This document shows positions 42,570 through 50,878 of a stretch of DNA of 64,000 bases, one piece after another. Numbering within the stretch: position 1 is the first letter of the stretch; every line of letters starts with the position of its first letter. A program made the position numbers and the translations under genes. The stretch is from Christensenella sp. UBA4675. GTDB lineage: Bacteria > Bacillota > Clostridia > Christensenellales > Borkfalkiaceae. Location: contig DHLF01000001.1 in NCBI GenBank assembly GCA_002405165.1, positions 62,001-126,000 of the forward strand. Direction: 5' to 3'. The notes beneath the pieces were generated by a model. The model was not told where the DNA came from. It worked only from the letters and a program-made list of their open reading frames with translations, and made no database searches.

Positions 42570-43895
42570 CTACACCTCTAACGTTTGCAATGCGGAAATT
42601 AAATACTGACGAACGTATTGCGGTTCGATTACGTTATCTAAATATCCGTTATGAGCAGTATTTACAGGGTCTAATTTATCTTTATATGTTTCGGCAAGTT
42701 CGTTTATTTTTTCACATTCGGCGTCTAGCTCCACCAAAGCTCCCGTTTGTTCGTCAAATAATCCGACGTTTGCGTTAGCAAAAGCCAGCGTATACGAGTT
42801 ATTTAATTCCTTAGAAGCAAATAACGTGTATCCAAGACCTATTGCGTTACCCGTGATAATCGCGATTTTGTCGACATCTTTACAAGCGCTAATAAATTCG
42901 TTTACCCTAGATAATGTGCATTTTTGGCAATTTTCGTCGTAGCTGATACCTTTCGTATTTACAAAAGTGATTAAGGGTAAACTTTGTCTTTGAGCAAATT
43001 TAACGAAGTCTGTTACTTTCTTTAAAATTTTTCCGTTTAATTCAACTGTTTTTTCGCTATTAAAAATAATTGTTGCAACGCTAAAAGCAGAAATATAAGC
43101 TATACCCGTTTTAACATCACTTGCAAAATCTTTGTTTAATTCAATGAAAGAATTTTTATCGAAAACAGCTTTGATTAAACTTTCGTCCGTTATTTTTTTA
43201 TTTAAATAAGGACAAGTTCTATTTAGGTCATCTTCATTTTCCGAAAAATCGTCTAAAATTTGACTAATCGCAATAATTTTATTTTTAAATTCAGCTACGG
43301 TAGCAACTTTTTCAGTAGGATACTCGCATTTCTCTTCAGGATTCTTTGCCGAAAGAACAAAGGGGCTGGCAAAAGACACTTTACCGTCTTTTAAAGAAAA
43401 CGCTAAATCGCAGTTGTCTACGAGTACGGAAAGCGAACCGAATACGTTACCGCAAATTAAAGCGTATTGCATTAAACCTGCGTCTTTTATATCGGACGAA
43501 AGCGTTAAAATTTTAGCTATACCTTCTAAAACGTTTACGCCTTCCCCACATTGTACTCCGTTAGATTCAAGTAAATATATTACGGGATAAGACGAACGTA
43601 ACGCCCTTTCCATACATTTTGCTATTTTGTTACAGTTAGCCAGCGACAAACCGCCACGCATAATTTCGGGATTGATTGCAACTATACAATAATTTTTATC
43701 GTTAATAGAACCTATTCCCGTAACTACGCCTTCCCCGAAAGCGTCTTGTTCGTAAACGTCGCTATGAGAAAAACTGTAAGAATCGAGTTCGACAAACCCT
43801 TTATCGTCAACTAACTCTTCTATTTTTTTTCTTATAGACTTCGTTGCAGAAAGCAAATTCGCTCTGCGTGATTGCAATAATTTAATTCTGTCCAT
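42570..43895 (-). CDS. Divergent biotin-dependent carboxyltransferase (12S/MmdA-like)
   Basis: 441 residues of the acyl-CoA carboxyltransferase fold. The start ATG at 43895 follows GGAGG; a longer frame to 43949 reaches into the promoter. The family core is recognisable (GEGVVTGIG, RGGLSLANCNKI), but the usual GGARIQEG is SNGVQCGEG and the second-half GAYDVM-type motif is altered (GLGYTLF). Acyl-CoA specificity may thus differ or be lost. As first gene of the operon with carrier, OadA and OadB it may feed CO2 from malonyl- or methylmalonyl-CoA. Confidence 0.85.
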   Translation of the reverse strand: MDRIKLLQSRRANLLSATKSIRKKIEELVDDKGFVELDSYSFSHSDVYEQDAFGEGVVTGIGSINDKNYCIVAINPEIMRGGLSLANCNKIAKCMERALRSSYPVIYLLESNGVQCGEGVNVLEGIAKILTLSSDIKDAGLMQYALICGNVFGSLSVLVDNCDLAFSLKDGKVSFASPFVLSAKNPEEKCEYPTEKVATVAEFKNKIIAISQILDDFSENEDDLNRTCPYLNKKITDESLIKAVFDKNSFIELNKDFASDVKTGIAYISAFSVATIIFNSEKTVELNGKILKKVTDFVKFAQRQSLPLITFVNTKGISYDENCQKCTLSRVNEFISACKDVDKIAIITGNAIGLGYTLFASKELNNSYTLAFANANVGLFDEQTGALVELDAECEKINELAETYKDKLDPVNTAHNGYLDNVIEPQYVRQYLISALQTLEV

Positions 43896-43920
43896 AAAGT
43901 CCTCCATTGTTATCCTAAAT

Positions 43921-43949
43921 ATTATATTATAAAAAAATAAAAAACACAA
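43921..43949 (-). promoter_or_regulatory. Promoter of the decarboxylase operon
   Basis: On the minus strand: TTGTGT (43944-43949), 17 bases and TATAAT (43921-43926), 26 bases before the start codon. The -35 is weak. Confidence 0.55.
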
Positions 43950-43959
43950 TAATTTAATT

Positions 43960-43994
43960 AAAAAAAAATCGCCGTTTTCAAAAAGAAAACGGCG
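43960..43994 (-). terminator. Terminator after galT
   Basis: A 10-bp perfect stem, CGCCGTTTTC / GAAAACGGCG (43970-43979 and 43985-43994), with a 5-base loop and a run of T on the minus strand. Confidence 0.92.
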
Positions 43995-44010
43995 AAAATC
44001 TATTTTTTAA

Positions 44011-45561
44011 TTATTTTATATTTAAAGTTTTTAAGAAATTACCGAGTGCTAACATTCCCTTTTCGTCTTTTGTGTAAACACTAGTATTTAAAAGAATGTT
44101 TTTACATACGTTATTGATATAATCAGTGGTGATTTTCTCGGCTTTTTCCATAGAAGAAACCGAAGGATTTTTTTCTACCAAAGACTTTATCATATCTCTA
44201 TGAACGTATAGATAATTTTCGGGATTGCATAATTCTTCGTAATTATAAGTATCCCTTTTAACTAACATTTCTTGTATCATAGCAAGTTGTTTTTTCAATC
44301 TTCCGGGAAGAATGAATAATCCCATTGCTTCTATTAGTCCAATACCTTCTTTTTTAATATTGTGGTATTCGGGGTGAGCGTGATAAATTCCGTCGGGATA
44401 CTGTTCGCTTGTCATATTGTTTCTTAAAATTAAATCTACGCAATATCTTCCGTCGGGTAATTTTCTTACGATAGGAGTAATCGTGTTATGTCTGACGTTG
44501 TCCGACCCCATATTGAAGATTTGATTTTCTTCATCGGAATATGCTTTCCATTTTTCTATAACGTCGCCTGCCAAAGCGCAAACAGAAGCTCTGTTTATAC
44601 CCGTTAAATGAATTACGGTATTGTACCAATCGAGTAACCCCACTTCTACGTCGGGATAATCTTCGCAAACGTATTTTTTAGCTATTCCCGCGTGGTGCAT
44701 AGGCATTAAATGTTTTCCGCCTTGATAATGTTCGTGATTTAATATAGAACCGCCTACTATGGGTAAATCGGCATTGCTACCCGCCATATAATTAGGCAAA
44801 TAATCTACGAAATTTAATAATTTTACGATTGTATTTCTGTCTATTCTCATAGGAATATGCTTATCGTTGAACATAATGCAGTGTTCTTCGAAATAAGCGT
44901 ACGGAGAATATTGCAAATACCATTTTTCATCCGCTAAATTTATAGAAATAGTTCTTAAATTGCTTCTTGCGGGATGAGTTAAAGTACCCAAATAACCTTC
45001 GTTTTCTTTACACAATAAACACTTAGGATATTTTTTTGCACTTGCAGGATTTTTTTGTAATAATTTTGCAATTTCTTTATTGTCTTTTTCGGGTTTAGAC
45101 AGGTTTATGGTAATTTCCAAAACGTTATTTCCGTCTTTTGCCTGCCATAAAATATTCCTAGAAATTGCGGTTTTTTGTATGTAGTTGTTCATTATGCTCA
45201 TATCGTATAAATAAGAGCAAGCTTGTAACGCGCCGAATTGTTCTTTTATCGTTTTAAAGGCCATGTTAACTTCCGACGGTCTTGGCGTTAATACTCCGAA
45301 AATATACGTTGCGTAAGTATCTAAATACGCTTCTTCCGAAAGTCCGTTTTCAAGAGCATAGGTTTTTACGTCGTTATACAACTCGTCGGGAACGGTCATC
45401 TTTTTTATAAACGATAAATCGGGAATTTCTTCTAACGGTTCGGTTAGTTTAAATTCTCTAAGTAAAGTATTTCTTATGTAAATTTCGTCTAAGGAATTTA
45501 AATGCAAAAATACTTTGGAATATTCGATAAGTTTTTCAATCAATAATTTTCCGTCAATCAT
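44011..45561 (-). CDS. galT: UDP-glucose--hexose-1-phosphate uridylyltransferase, class II
   Basis: 516 residues, the long Firmicutes form. The active-site region is NHEHYQGGKHLMPMHHA, and CLLCKENEGYLG lies in the middle. It exchanges galactose-1-phosphate with UDP-glucose in the Leloir pathway. No galK or galE lies beside it. It has its own promoter and terminator, so it is transcribed alone. Confidence 0.95.
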   Translation of the reverse strand: MIDGKLLIEKLIEYSKVFLHLNSLDEIYIRNTLLREFKLTEPLEEIPDLSFIKKMTVPDELYNDVKTYALENGLSEEAYLDTYATYIFGVLTPRPSEVNMAFKTIKEQFGALQACSYLYDMSIMNNYIQKTAISRNILWQAKDGNNVLEITINLSKPEKDNKEIAKLLQKNPASAKKYPKCLLCKENEGYLGTLTHPARSNLRTISINLADEKWYLQYSPYAYFEEHCIMFNDKHIPMRIDRNTIVKLLNFVDYLPNYMAGSNADLPIVGGSILNHEHYQGGKHLMPMHHAGIAKKYVCEDYPDVEVGLLDWYNTVIHLTGINRASVCALAGDVIEKWKAYSDEENQIFNMGSDNVRHNTITPIVRKLPDGRYCVDLILRNNMTSEQYPDGIYHAHPEYHNIKKEGIGLIEAMGLFILPGRLKKQLAMIQEMLVKRDTYNYEELCNPENYLYVHRDMIKSLVEKNPSVSSMEKAEKITTDYINNVCKNILLNTSVYTKDEKGMLALGNFLKTLNIK

Positions 45562-45591
45562 ATTTTCCTCTTATATTTTTAAACTTTTTAT

Positions 45592-45620
45592 ATATTATCA
45601 TAATTTGCCGTGTTTTGCAA
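45592..45620 (-). promoter_or_regulatory. galT promoter
   Basis: On the minus strand: TTGCAA (45615-45620), 17 bases and TAATAT (45592-45597), 30 bases before the start codon. Confidence 0.55.
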
Positions 45621-45623
45621 GCT

Positions 45624-46556
45624 TTATTCGTTTTTTCCCACCGAATTATTTTTTTTGCGCTTAAAAAACTTTTTAAATTTCGCCTGAATTACTTCTCCGT
45701 TTTTATATACGAATTTACTTAGCAAAAACGTGCCTACTATTAAAACAATCCAAATTAAAATGCCCCACCAAGTGTTATAGGGAATGATGTTGCCGTTCAA
45801 AGAAAAAGACGTTGTAAATACGGAAATTAACCTTGTAACGGTAATCATTATAATAAAATATATATTACTCATAGAAGATATTCCTGCCACAAAACATAAA
45901 ACGTCGTCGGGGAAAAAAGGAAATAAAAACATAAAAGTTAAAATCAATTTGTCTTTACCCTTTACTTTTTGCAATACATCGTCTAACGTTTTTTTACCTA
46001 CTAACCAACAAACGACTTTATACCCGAAATACTTACCGACGAAAAAAGCAATTAAAGAACCTATCATTATCCCGATAAAAGAATAAATTGCCCCTTTTAG
46101 CGCACCGAATAATAAAACTCCCGCTCCTATTGCGATAAACCCGGGGATTGGTAAAACCGCAACCTGCAAAATTTGCATTAATAGAAAAATTATAAACGAT
46201 AAACTTCCGAAAGATTCTATATACGCCCTAAAATCTTCAACACTGTCTATTTTATTCCAAAACCCCGTTATTTGTAAAACGTATAAAATGATAGTTGCAA
46301 GCATTAAAAAAAATAGGGTTACTAAACAAAATTTATATACTATTTCCTTATCTTTAATTATAAAAATTACCGAAATAATTAGTATTATAGATAAAACCGC
46401 TATAGTAAGCGTTTTAAAAAGTTTAGAATGTAAATCTATAAATCCGCCTGAAACTTTATCTATATAGAATAAGGCAAACATACACGTTACGGCGCACATT
46501 AAAACCGTTACGATTAAATTTATTATAAAAAAAACTAAGGAATACTTTTTTTTCAT
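45624..46556 (-). CDS. TVP38/TMEM64 family membrane protein
   Basis: 310 residues, about seven membrane helices. The VTT domain is marked by GFIAIGAGVLLFGALKGA, GSLIAFFVGKYFG and FLFPFFPDDVLCFVAG. The family is linked to lipid scrambling or small-molecule transport, with no certain substrate here. The C-terminal tail is basic. It lies seven bases after rnhA. Confidence 0.9.
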   Translation of the reverse strand: MKKKYSLVFFIINLIVTVLMCAVTCMFALFYIDKVSGGFIDLHSKLFKTLTIAVLSIILIISVIFIIKDKEIVYKFCLVTLFFLMLATIILYVLQITGFWNKIDSVEDFRAYIESFGSLSFIIFLLMQILQVAVLPIPGFIAIGAGVLLFGALKGAIYSFIGIMIGSLIAFFVGKYFGYKVVCWLVGKKTLDDVLQKVKGKDKLILTFMFLFPFFPDDVLCFVAGISSMSNIYFIIMITVTRLISVFTTSFSLNGNIIPYNTWWGILIWIVLIVGTFLLSKFVYKNGEVIQAKFKKFFKRKKNNSVGKNE

Positions 46557-46563
46557 ATAATAA

Positions 46564-47025
46564 TTATATTTCAGACAAGTCTTTTTTAACCGTAAATTTT
46601 AAAATTTCACTTCTTGCAATTTCGTCGCAACGATTGTTTTTTTCGTTATCGGAATGTCCTTTTACCTTATGAAAAGTAACGCTGTGATATGACAATAATT
46701 CATATAATTCCTGCCAAAGTTCTACGTTTTTAACGGGTTTATTGTCAGCCGTTTTCCAACCCTTATTTTTCCAATTTTCCACCCATTTTTCGTTTATTGC
46801 GTTTACAACGTAAGCCGAATCGCTAAATAAGTCCACTACGCAGTGTTCCTTTAACGCTTTTAACCCTTTTACAACTGCGGTAAGCTCCATTATGTTATTA
46901 GTAGTTAAACTTTCTCCGCCGGAACAAATCTTTTCGATCCCCATATATTCTAAAATTGCGCAATACCCGCCCGGACCCGGATTACACGAACACGCTCCGT
47001 CCGTGTAAATAGTTACTTTTTTCAA
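46564..47025 (-). CDS. rnhA: Ribonuclease HI
   Basis: 153 residues. The acidic catalytic residues lie in YTDGACSCNPG (Asp), NNIMELTAV (Glu) and LFSDSAYV (Asp), with a final Asp in NNRCDEIA. It degrades RNA in RNA-DNA hybrids. I choose the TTG at 47025 because AGGAG lies just upstream and the protein then begins KKVTIYTDG as the family does. The ATG at 47070 would add 15 residues unlike the family and would overlap the tRNA promoter. Confidence 0.93.
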   Translation of the reverse strand: MKKVTIYTDGACSCNPGPGGYCAILEYMGIEKICSGGESLTTNNIMELTAVVKGLKALKEHCVVDLFSDSAYVVNAINEKWVENWKNKGWKTADNKPVKNVELWQELYELLSYHSVTFHKVKGHSDNEKNNRCDEIARSEILKFTVKKDLSEI

Positions 47026-47063
47026 TATATTTCTCCTAAATTTTAAAAAATTATAATTTTCGA

Positions 47064-47092
47064 TTGACATTACAAAAAATATTTTATATAAT
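47064..47092 (+). promoter_or_regulatory. tRNA-Trp promoter
   Basis: TTGACA (47064-47069), 17 bases and TATAAT (47087-47092), both perfect, with the tRNA starting 14 bases later. Confidence 0.9.
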
Positions 47093-47105
47093 GAAATTCG
47101 TGCTT

Positions 47106-47180
47106 AGGGGAGTGGCTCAACGGTAGAGTAGCGGTCTCCAAAACCGTAGGTTGCGTGTTCGAATCGCGTCTCCCCTGCCA
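47106..47180 (+). tRNA. tRNA-Trp (CCA anticodon)
   Basis: A complete cloverleaf: acceptor AGGGGAG / CTCCCCT, anticodon loop CTCCAAA with anticodon CCA, T loop TTCGAAT, discriminator G and an encoded CCA end. It reads UGG. Confidence 0.96.
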
Positions 47181-47184
47181 AATT

Positions 47185-47213
47185 ACGCTTGTTATAAAAA
47201 CAAGCGTTTTTTT
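47185..47213 (+). terminator. Terminator after tRNA-Trp
   Basis: A 9-bp perfect stem, ACGCTTGTT (47185-47193) with AACAAGCGT (47199-47207), a 5-base loop and a following T run. Confidence 0.92.
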
Positions 47214-47582
47214 ATTTTTAACAAATTTATTGAAAAATGTCAACAAATTATAGTGGATACCAAATGTTTCCCCATGTTTTTACAAAATATGTAAAGTATA
47301 CAAAAAAATTATATTATTAAATTTAATATAAATTATCTTCTTTATTAGACGCTATTTTCACATACTCTAACGTTTGGCGTTATAAATAAAAACTTTACAA
47401 TTTTAAAAAAAGAACCTATTTTACACATAAATTACCCTTTTATAAATTATATCACGACGAATACGCAAACCCTTGTAAGCAAGTTTTAACTTCTTTTATT
47501 GTAATATACCGCTTTTTTAGTCCCGTTTTTGGCGTATTTGCAATTTTTAAATAATTTTTTATAATTTTTAAGGTAAAGGCTT
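47214..47582. other. AT-rich intergenic region
   Basis: About 370 bases with no ORF having a start and ribosome site. An imperfect inverted repeat (AATACGCAAA near 47460 and TTTGGCGTATT near 47526) is present. On the minus strand a 29-codon open stretch ends near 47452, but it has no start. Nothing further can be supported. Confidence 0.45.
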
Positions 47583-47891
47583 TTATATAATTAAATTACT
47601 TATATCGTCGAAAAAAATTTTTTCATCGGCAATCGACAAGTATTTTAAGGAATAATTAACTTTTACTATTCCTTTTAATTTAACGTATTCTCCGTTTTTA
47701 TAATATTCGACTTGTAAATTTACGCCGTTTGCCCTTTTTAATTTTTCGTTGATTTGCCCCGTTTCATACTCTGACAATTCTCTTTTTTCACATTTTAACG
47801 CTTCTTTTTCTCTTTTTTCAAGCTCTTCCTTCAAACCCTTTAACGCGTCGAACGGAAGAAATTGCTTTGCCCTGTCTACCCTATTCACCAT
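47583..47891 (-). CDS. YolD-like family protein
   Basis: 102 residues. It begins VNRVDRAKQFLPFDALKGLKEEL, the family hallmark (DRAK-x-FLPFDAL). YolD-like proteins are regularly encoded beside UvrX-type Y-family polymerases and may modulate them; the mechanism is unknown. It overlaps the polymerase gene by 11 bases. Confidence 0.9.
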   Translation of the reverse strand: MVNRVDRAKQFLPFDALKGLKEELEKREKEALKCEKRELSEYETGQINEKLKRANGVNLQVEYYKNGEYVKLKGIVKVNYSLKYLSIADEKIFFDDISNLII

Positions 47892-49137
47892 TATGCCCGC
47901 CTATTAGTTTATTTCTTATTTGCATAGTAGCTCCGTCTTGAAAATCAATTCCTTTTAATACGGAATTTTTACCGTATTTGCGTTTTATTTCCAACACTGC
48001 AAGCTCCGACTTTTTTTCTTTTTCTATTTTATCGTAATCTACGAACAAATCGTATCCTTCGCAACTTTTATCCGCAACGTTAAAGCTAACGCCTAACTTT
48101 CTTATCAACACCCCTTTATACGCGTATTTATCGAACTTTTTTAACATTTCGGGAAGTATTAAAGAAAACAAGTTAGTTGCGTCGGGCAGTTTTACGCTTT
48201 CTCCGTCGGAAGGTATAGTATCTTTTGAATATCCTATATAAAAACTTCCGCTTTTCGCAATAAGGTTTCTCGACATCATATCGTAACACGTATTTTGTAT
48301 CATTTCTTCAAACACGAGTCTTGCCTTTTTAAAATCGTAATCTTCAAACAATATTTGCGAAGACGATATCGATTTACTTTTACCTTTATACGCTTTTATA
48401 TCTTGCATAGTACAGCTCTCGCGACCGTATGCGTGGTCTATAAGGAGTTCTGCGTTTATACCGAATTCCTTATATAAAAGTTTTTCGTCCAAAGTCGTTA
48501 TTCCTTTCATAGTATAAACGCCGTATTTTGCAAGTCTTTTCACTGTTCCGGTGGATATTTGCCAAAAATCTTTTAAAGGCGTATGCTCCCAAAGAGTTTC
48601 TTTATACTCTTCTTCGTTTAAAAAAGCTATATGGTCGGGAGTTTTCTTCGCCGTTATATCTAACGCTATTTTCGCCAAATACATATTTGTACCTATTCCG
48701 CACGTTGCGGGAATAAGTTTTTTTTCGGCAATTTCGTTTATAAGCTTTATCGCAAAGCGTTTAGGCGTTAAATTATATAATTTTAAATATTGCGTGGCGT
48801 CTATAAAAGATTCGTCTATCGAATAAACGTGAATATCGTCTTTTGAAATATATTTAAGATAAATAGCGTAAATATCGGCGGTATATTCGATATATTTTTT
48901 CATTCTAGGCTTTGCTATTATATAATTCACGTTTTTGGGGATTTCATAAAGCCGACACCTGTTTTTTATACCTTTTGCTTTCATTGCGGGAGAAATTGCA
49001 AGACAAATTGCGCCTTGTCCCCTACTCTCGTCCGCAACGACTAGATTAGTTTCAAAAGGGTTTAATCCGCGTTCCGCGCATTCTACGGAAGCGAAAAAGC
49101 ATTTCATATCTATACAAAAATAAATTTTATCTTCCAT
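47881..49137 (-). CDS. Y-family DNA polymerase (UvrX/DinB-like)
   Basis: 418 residues. Catalytic acidic residues lie in FCIDMKCFFASVE and YSIDESFID. The palm, finger and little-finger domains are complete, and GIGTNMYLAKIALD is the helix-hairpin region. It belongs to the UvrX/YqjW group found with YolD-like partners and carries out translesion synthesis. It is preceded by the LexA/UmuD-like gene, with which it shares a promoter. Confidence 0.94.
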   Translation of the reverse strand: MEDKIYFCIDMKCFFASVECAERGLNPFETNLVVADESRGQGAICLAISPAMKAKGIKNRCRLYEIPKNVNYIIAKPRMKKYIEYTADIYAIYLKYISKDDIHVYSIDESFIDATQYLKLYNLTPKRFAIKLINEIAEKKLIPATCGIGTNMYLAKIALDITAKKTPDHIAFLNEEEYKETLWEHTPLKDFWQISTGTVKRLAKYGVYTMKGITTLDEKLLYKEFGINAELLIDHAYGRESCTMQDIKAYKGKSKSISSSQILFEDYDFKKARLVFEEMIQNTCYDMMSRNLIAKSGSFYIGYSKDTIPSDGESVKLPDATNLFSLILPEMLKKFDKYAYKGVLIRKLGVSFNVADKSCEGYDLFVDYDKIEKEKKSELAVLEIKRKYGKNSVLKGIDFQDGATMQIRNKLIGGHNGE

Positions 49138-49144
49138 ATTTCAC

Positions 49145-49789
49145 CTAAAATTCGCTTTTTACGGGAGAATGAATAACAAAATCTACCACACCGCAAATTT
49201 CCCATTCCCCATCGGGATAAATATCGTTATATATCCTTTCTCCGTTTTCGTTGATTTCGTCGTTAGCGCACGCCAAGTAATTTTTCTTACCCGTAACGAA
49301 CACTTTTGCGGTTGCCTCTCCGCCGTTTACTCTCGCTATTACGGTTTGACCGTTTTCGGCGTAATTTTGCTTTTTTACCACCATTAAATCTCCGTCGAAT
49401 ATCCCGCGTTTTATCATACTTCTACCTTTTGCCTTTAAAATAAACCGCTCGTAAGAACCGAAAATTTCTACGGGCAAAGCTACCGTATAAATTAAATTTT
49501 CTATCGCGTCCATAGGCGTTCCGCAGGGACATTCCCCCACCAAAGGAGCATTTACCGTTTCTCCGCAAACCAATTTTTCGTCGGCAAGTATTTTTTCACG
49601 ATAATTTTCCCCCTTTTTTATAAGCCCCCGACGAAACAACTCGTTTAAATTACTTGAAACGGTACACAAAGAAGAAAGCTTACACTCTTTCATAATTTGC
49701 CTGTACGTCGGCGATTTTCCGCTTTGTTTTTGATAACTTGTTATATAAGATAAAATTAAATTTAATCTATTTTCGTTAAATTTCTTCAC
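49145..49789 (-). CDS. LexA/UmuD-like S24 self-cleaving regulator
   Basis: 214 residues from a GTG start. An N-terminal LexA-type winged helix (SPTYRQIMKECKLSSLCTVSSNLNEL) is joined to an S24 domain. The cleavage bond is Cys89-Gly90 (ECPCGTP), as in UmuD, rather than Ala-Gly. The dyad is Ser124 (GRSMIK) and Lys162 (ATAKVF). It could act both as a local repressor and, after cleavage, as a UmuD'-like polymerase partner. Its promoter carries a palindrome different from the LexA box of the main lexA gene. Confidence 0.9.
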   Translation of the reverse strand: MKKFNENRLNLILSYITSYQKQSGKSPTYRQIMKECKLSSLCTVSSNLNELFRRGLIKKGENYREKILADEKLVCGETVNAPLVGECPCGTPMDAIENLIYTVALPVEIFGSYERFILKAKGRSMIKRGIFDGDLMVVKKQNYAENGQTVIARVNGGEATAKVFVTGKKNYLACANDEINENGERIYNDIYPDGEWEICGVVDFVIHSPVKSEF

Positions 49790-49818
49790 TAGTTTCCCTT
49801 TCCCGATAATTTTTTATA

Positions 49819-49865
49819 GAACTTTAAGTTCTTTTATTATACTTTATATCGCGTTAAAAAGTCAA
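49819..49865 (-). promoter_or_regulatory. Promoter and operator of the mutagenesis cassette
   Basis: On the minus strand: TTGACT (49860-49865), 18 bases and TATAAT (49836-49841). Immediately downstream lies GAACTTTAAGTTC (49819-49831), a perfect palindrome with 6-bp arms around one base. It is 13 bp long, not the 12-bp GAAC-N4-GTTC of LexA, and lies at the start point of transcription. Confidence 0.7.
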
Positions 49866-49899
49866 TAAAAATAAGAAAACAATTTAAGGCAATTTTTAC

Positions 49900-49932
49900 C
49901 AAAAAAAAAGCTATTACAATAAAGTAATAGCT
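49900..49932 (-). terminator. Terminator of the glycan operon
   Basis: A 9-bp perfect stem, AGCTATTAC / GTAATAGCT (49909-49917 and 49924-49932), a 6-base loop and a T run on the minus strand. Confidence 0.88.
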
Positions 49933-50878
49933 ATCTTTTTTTAAATATTTTTTTAAAAGTTAAAGAAATTTTAACCCTGACCTTATAGAAAAATCTAGAA
50001 ACAGCCGACCTATATTGCCACGCCTTAAATTCGTTTTCTTTTGATTTTTCTTGTTGAATAAGAGCAAACTCTTTATGTCTTTGTTGCAAATCTTTCGGCA
50101 AAGTTTTTACCGTTTTCCACCATAAACGCGAAAGCGGAAGTTTTGGGAAAGTCCACGCTTTTAAATAAGCGTAATGCACGATAACGACGTTTTTTAACTT
50201 GCCTACTTTTTGAGCTTTTAATTCCTTTTTTAGCCTACTAACGCATTTATCGTTATCAAAACAAAGTATGTTTTGAAAATTATACTTACAATCTATATGT
50301 AACAACTTATCTTTACATATCGCATTAAAACAATTTTGGTCAACTTGCGGTAAATTATCGTGAGTGTTAGCATATTCTACCAATTTACTACAAGTGTCGT
50401 TTTTGTTGTATTCGGCAACGTTAAAAATAAGAACACCCGAATTTATATCATCAATTCCGTGAGAATTTAATCCCCTGTCGTAAACGGCGCCGAAAATATA
50501 ACCTGAAACGTCAATATCGAATATTTCCGAAATACAACGACGAGCTATTAAGTCGCAATCTAAATATAAAACTTTTTCGTAATTTGAAAAAATTACGGGA
50601 ATAAAAAATCTATAAAATGCCGCGATAGAATAATACGTAACGTCGGGGAAAGTCGTTTCTTTCATAAAAGCCGACATATCTATAAAATTAACCGTGCATC
50701 CGTTTTGAGCAAACTTTAACAACGTGTTTTTATTTTCTTCTAATAATCCTTCGTTTAAAACGTAAAAATCAAAACTTACGTCGTTTTTTTTCGATAATAA
50801 AATAGATTGAAGCGTTACGCAAAGCGGTGTAACGTAGTTGTCGTCGGTAGAAAAAACTACCGGTAAATTTTTTTTCAT
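49931..50878 (-). CDS. Glycosyltransferase family 8 protein (third GT8 copy)
   Basis: 315 residues. The GT-A DxD motif is D107-C-D109 (LYLDCD), with FSTDDNY at the start and NSGVLIFN in the middle. The late metal and substrate motif reads HYAYLKAW, where GT8 enzymes usually have HxxGxKPW, so the acceptor site may differ from its two neighbours. It transfers a hexose or similar sugar from a nucleotide donor. It is last in the operon and overlaps the next upstream GT8 by four bases. Confidence 0.92.
   Translation of the reverse strand: MKKNLPVVFSTDDNYVTPLCVTLQSILLSKKNDVSFDFYVLNEGLLEENKNTLLKFAQNGCTVNFIDMSAFMKETTFPDVTYYSIAAFYRFFIPVIFSNYEKVLYLDCDLIARRCISEIFDIDVSGYIFGAVYDRGLNSHGIDDINSGVLIFNVAEYNKNDTCSKLVEYANTHDNLPQVDQNCFNAICKDKLLHIDCKYNFQNILCFDNDKCVSRLKKELKAQKVGKLKNVVIVHYAYLKAWTFPKLPLSRLWWKTVKTLPKDLQQRHKEFALIQQEKSKENEFKAWQYRSAVSRFFYKVRVKISLTFKKIFKKR

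Noticed and set aside
47452..47580. Short minus-strand open stretch in the intergenic region
   Set aside because: It has no start codon or ribosome site and no recognisable motif; too short to support even as a remnant.
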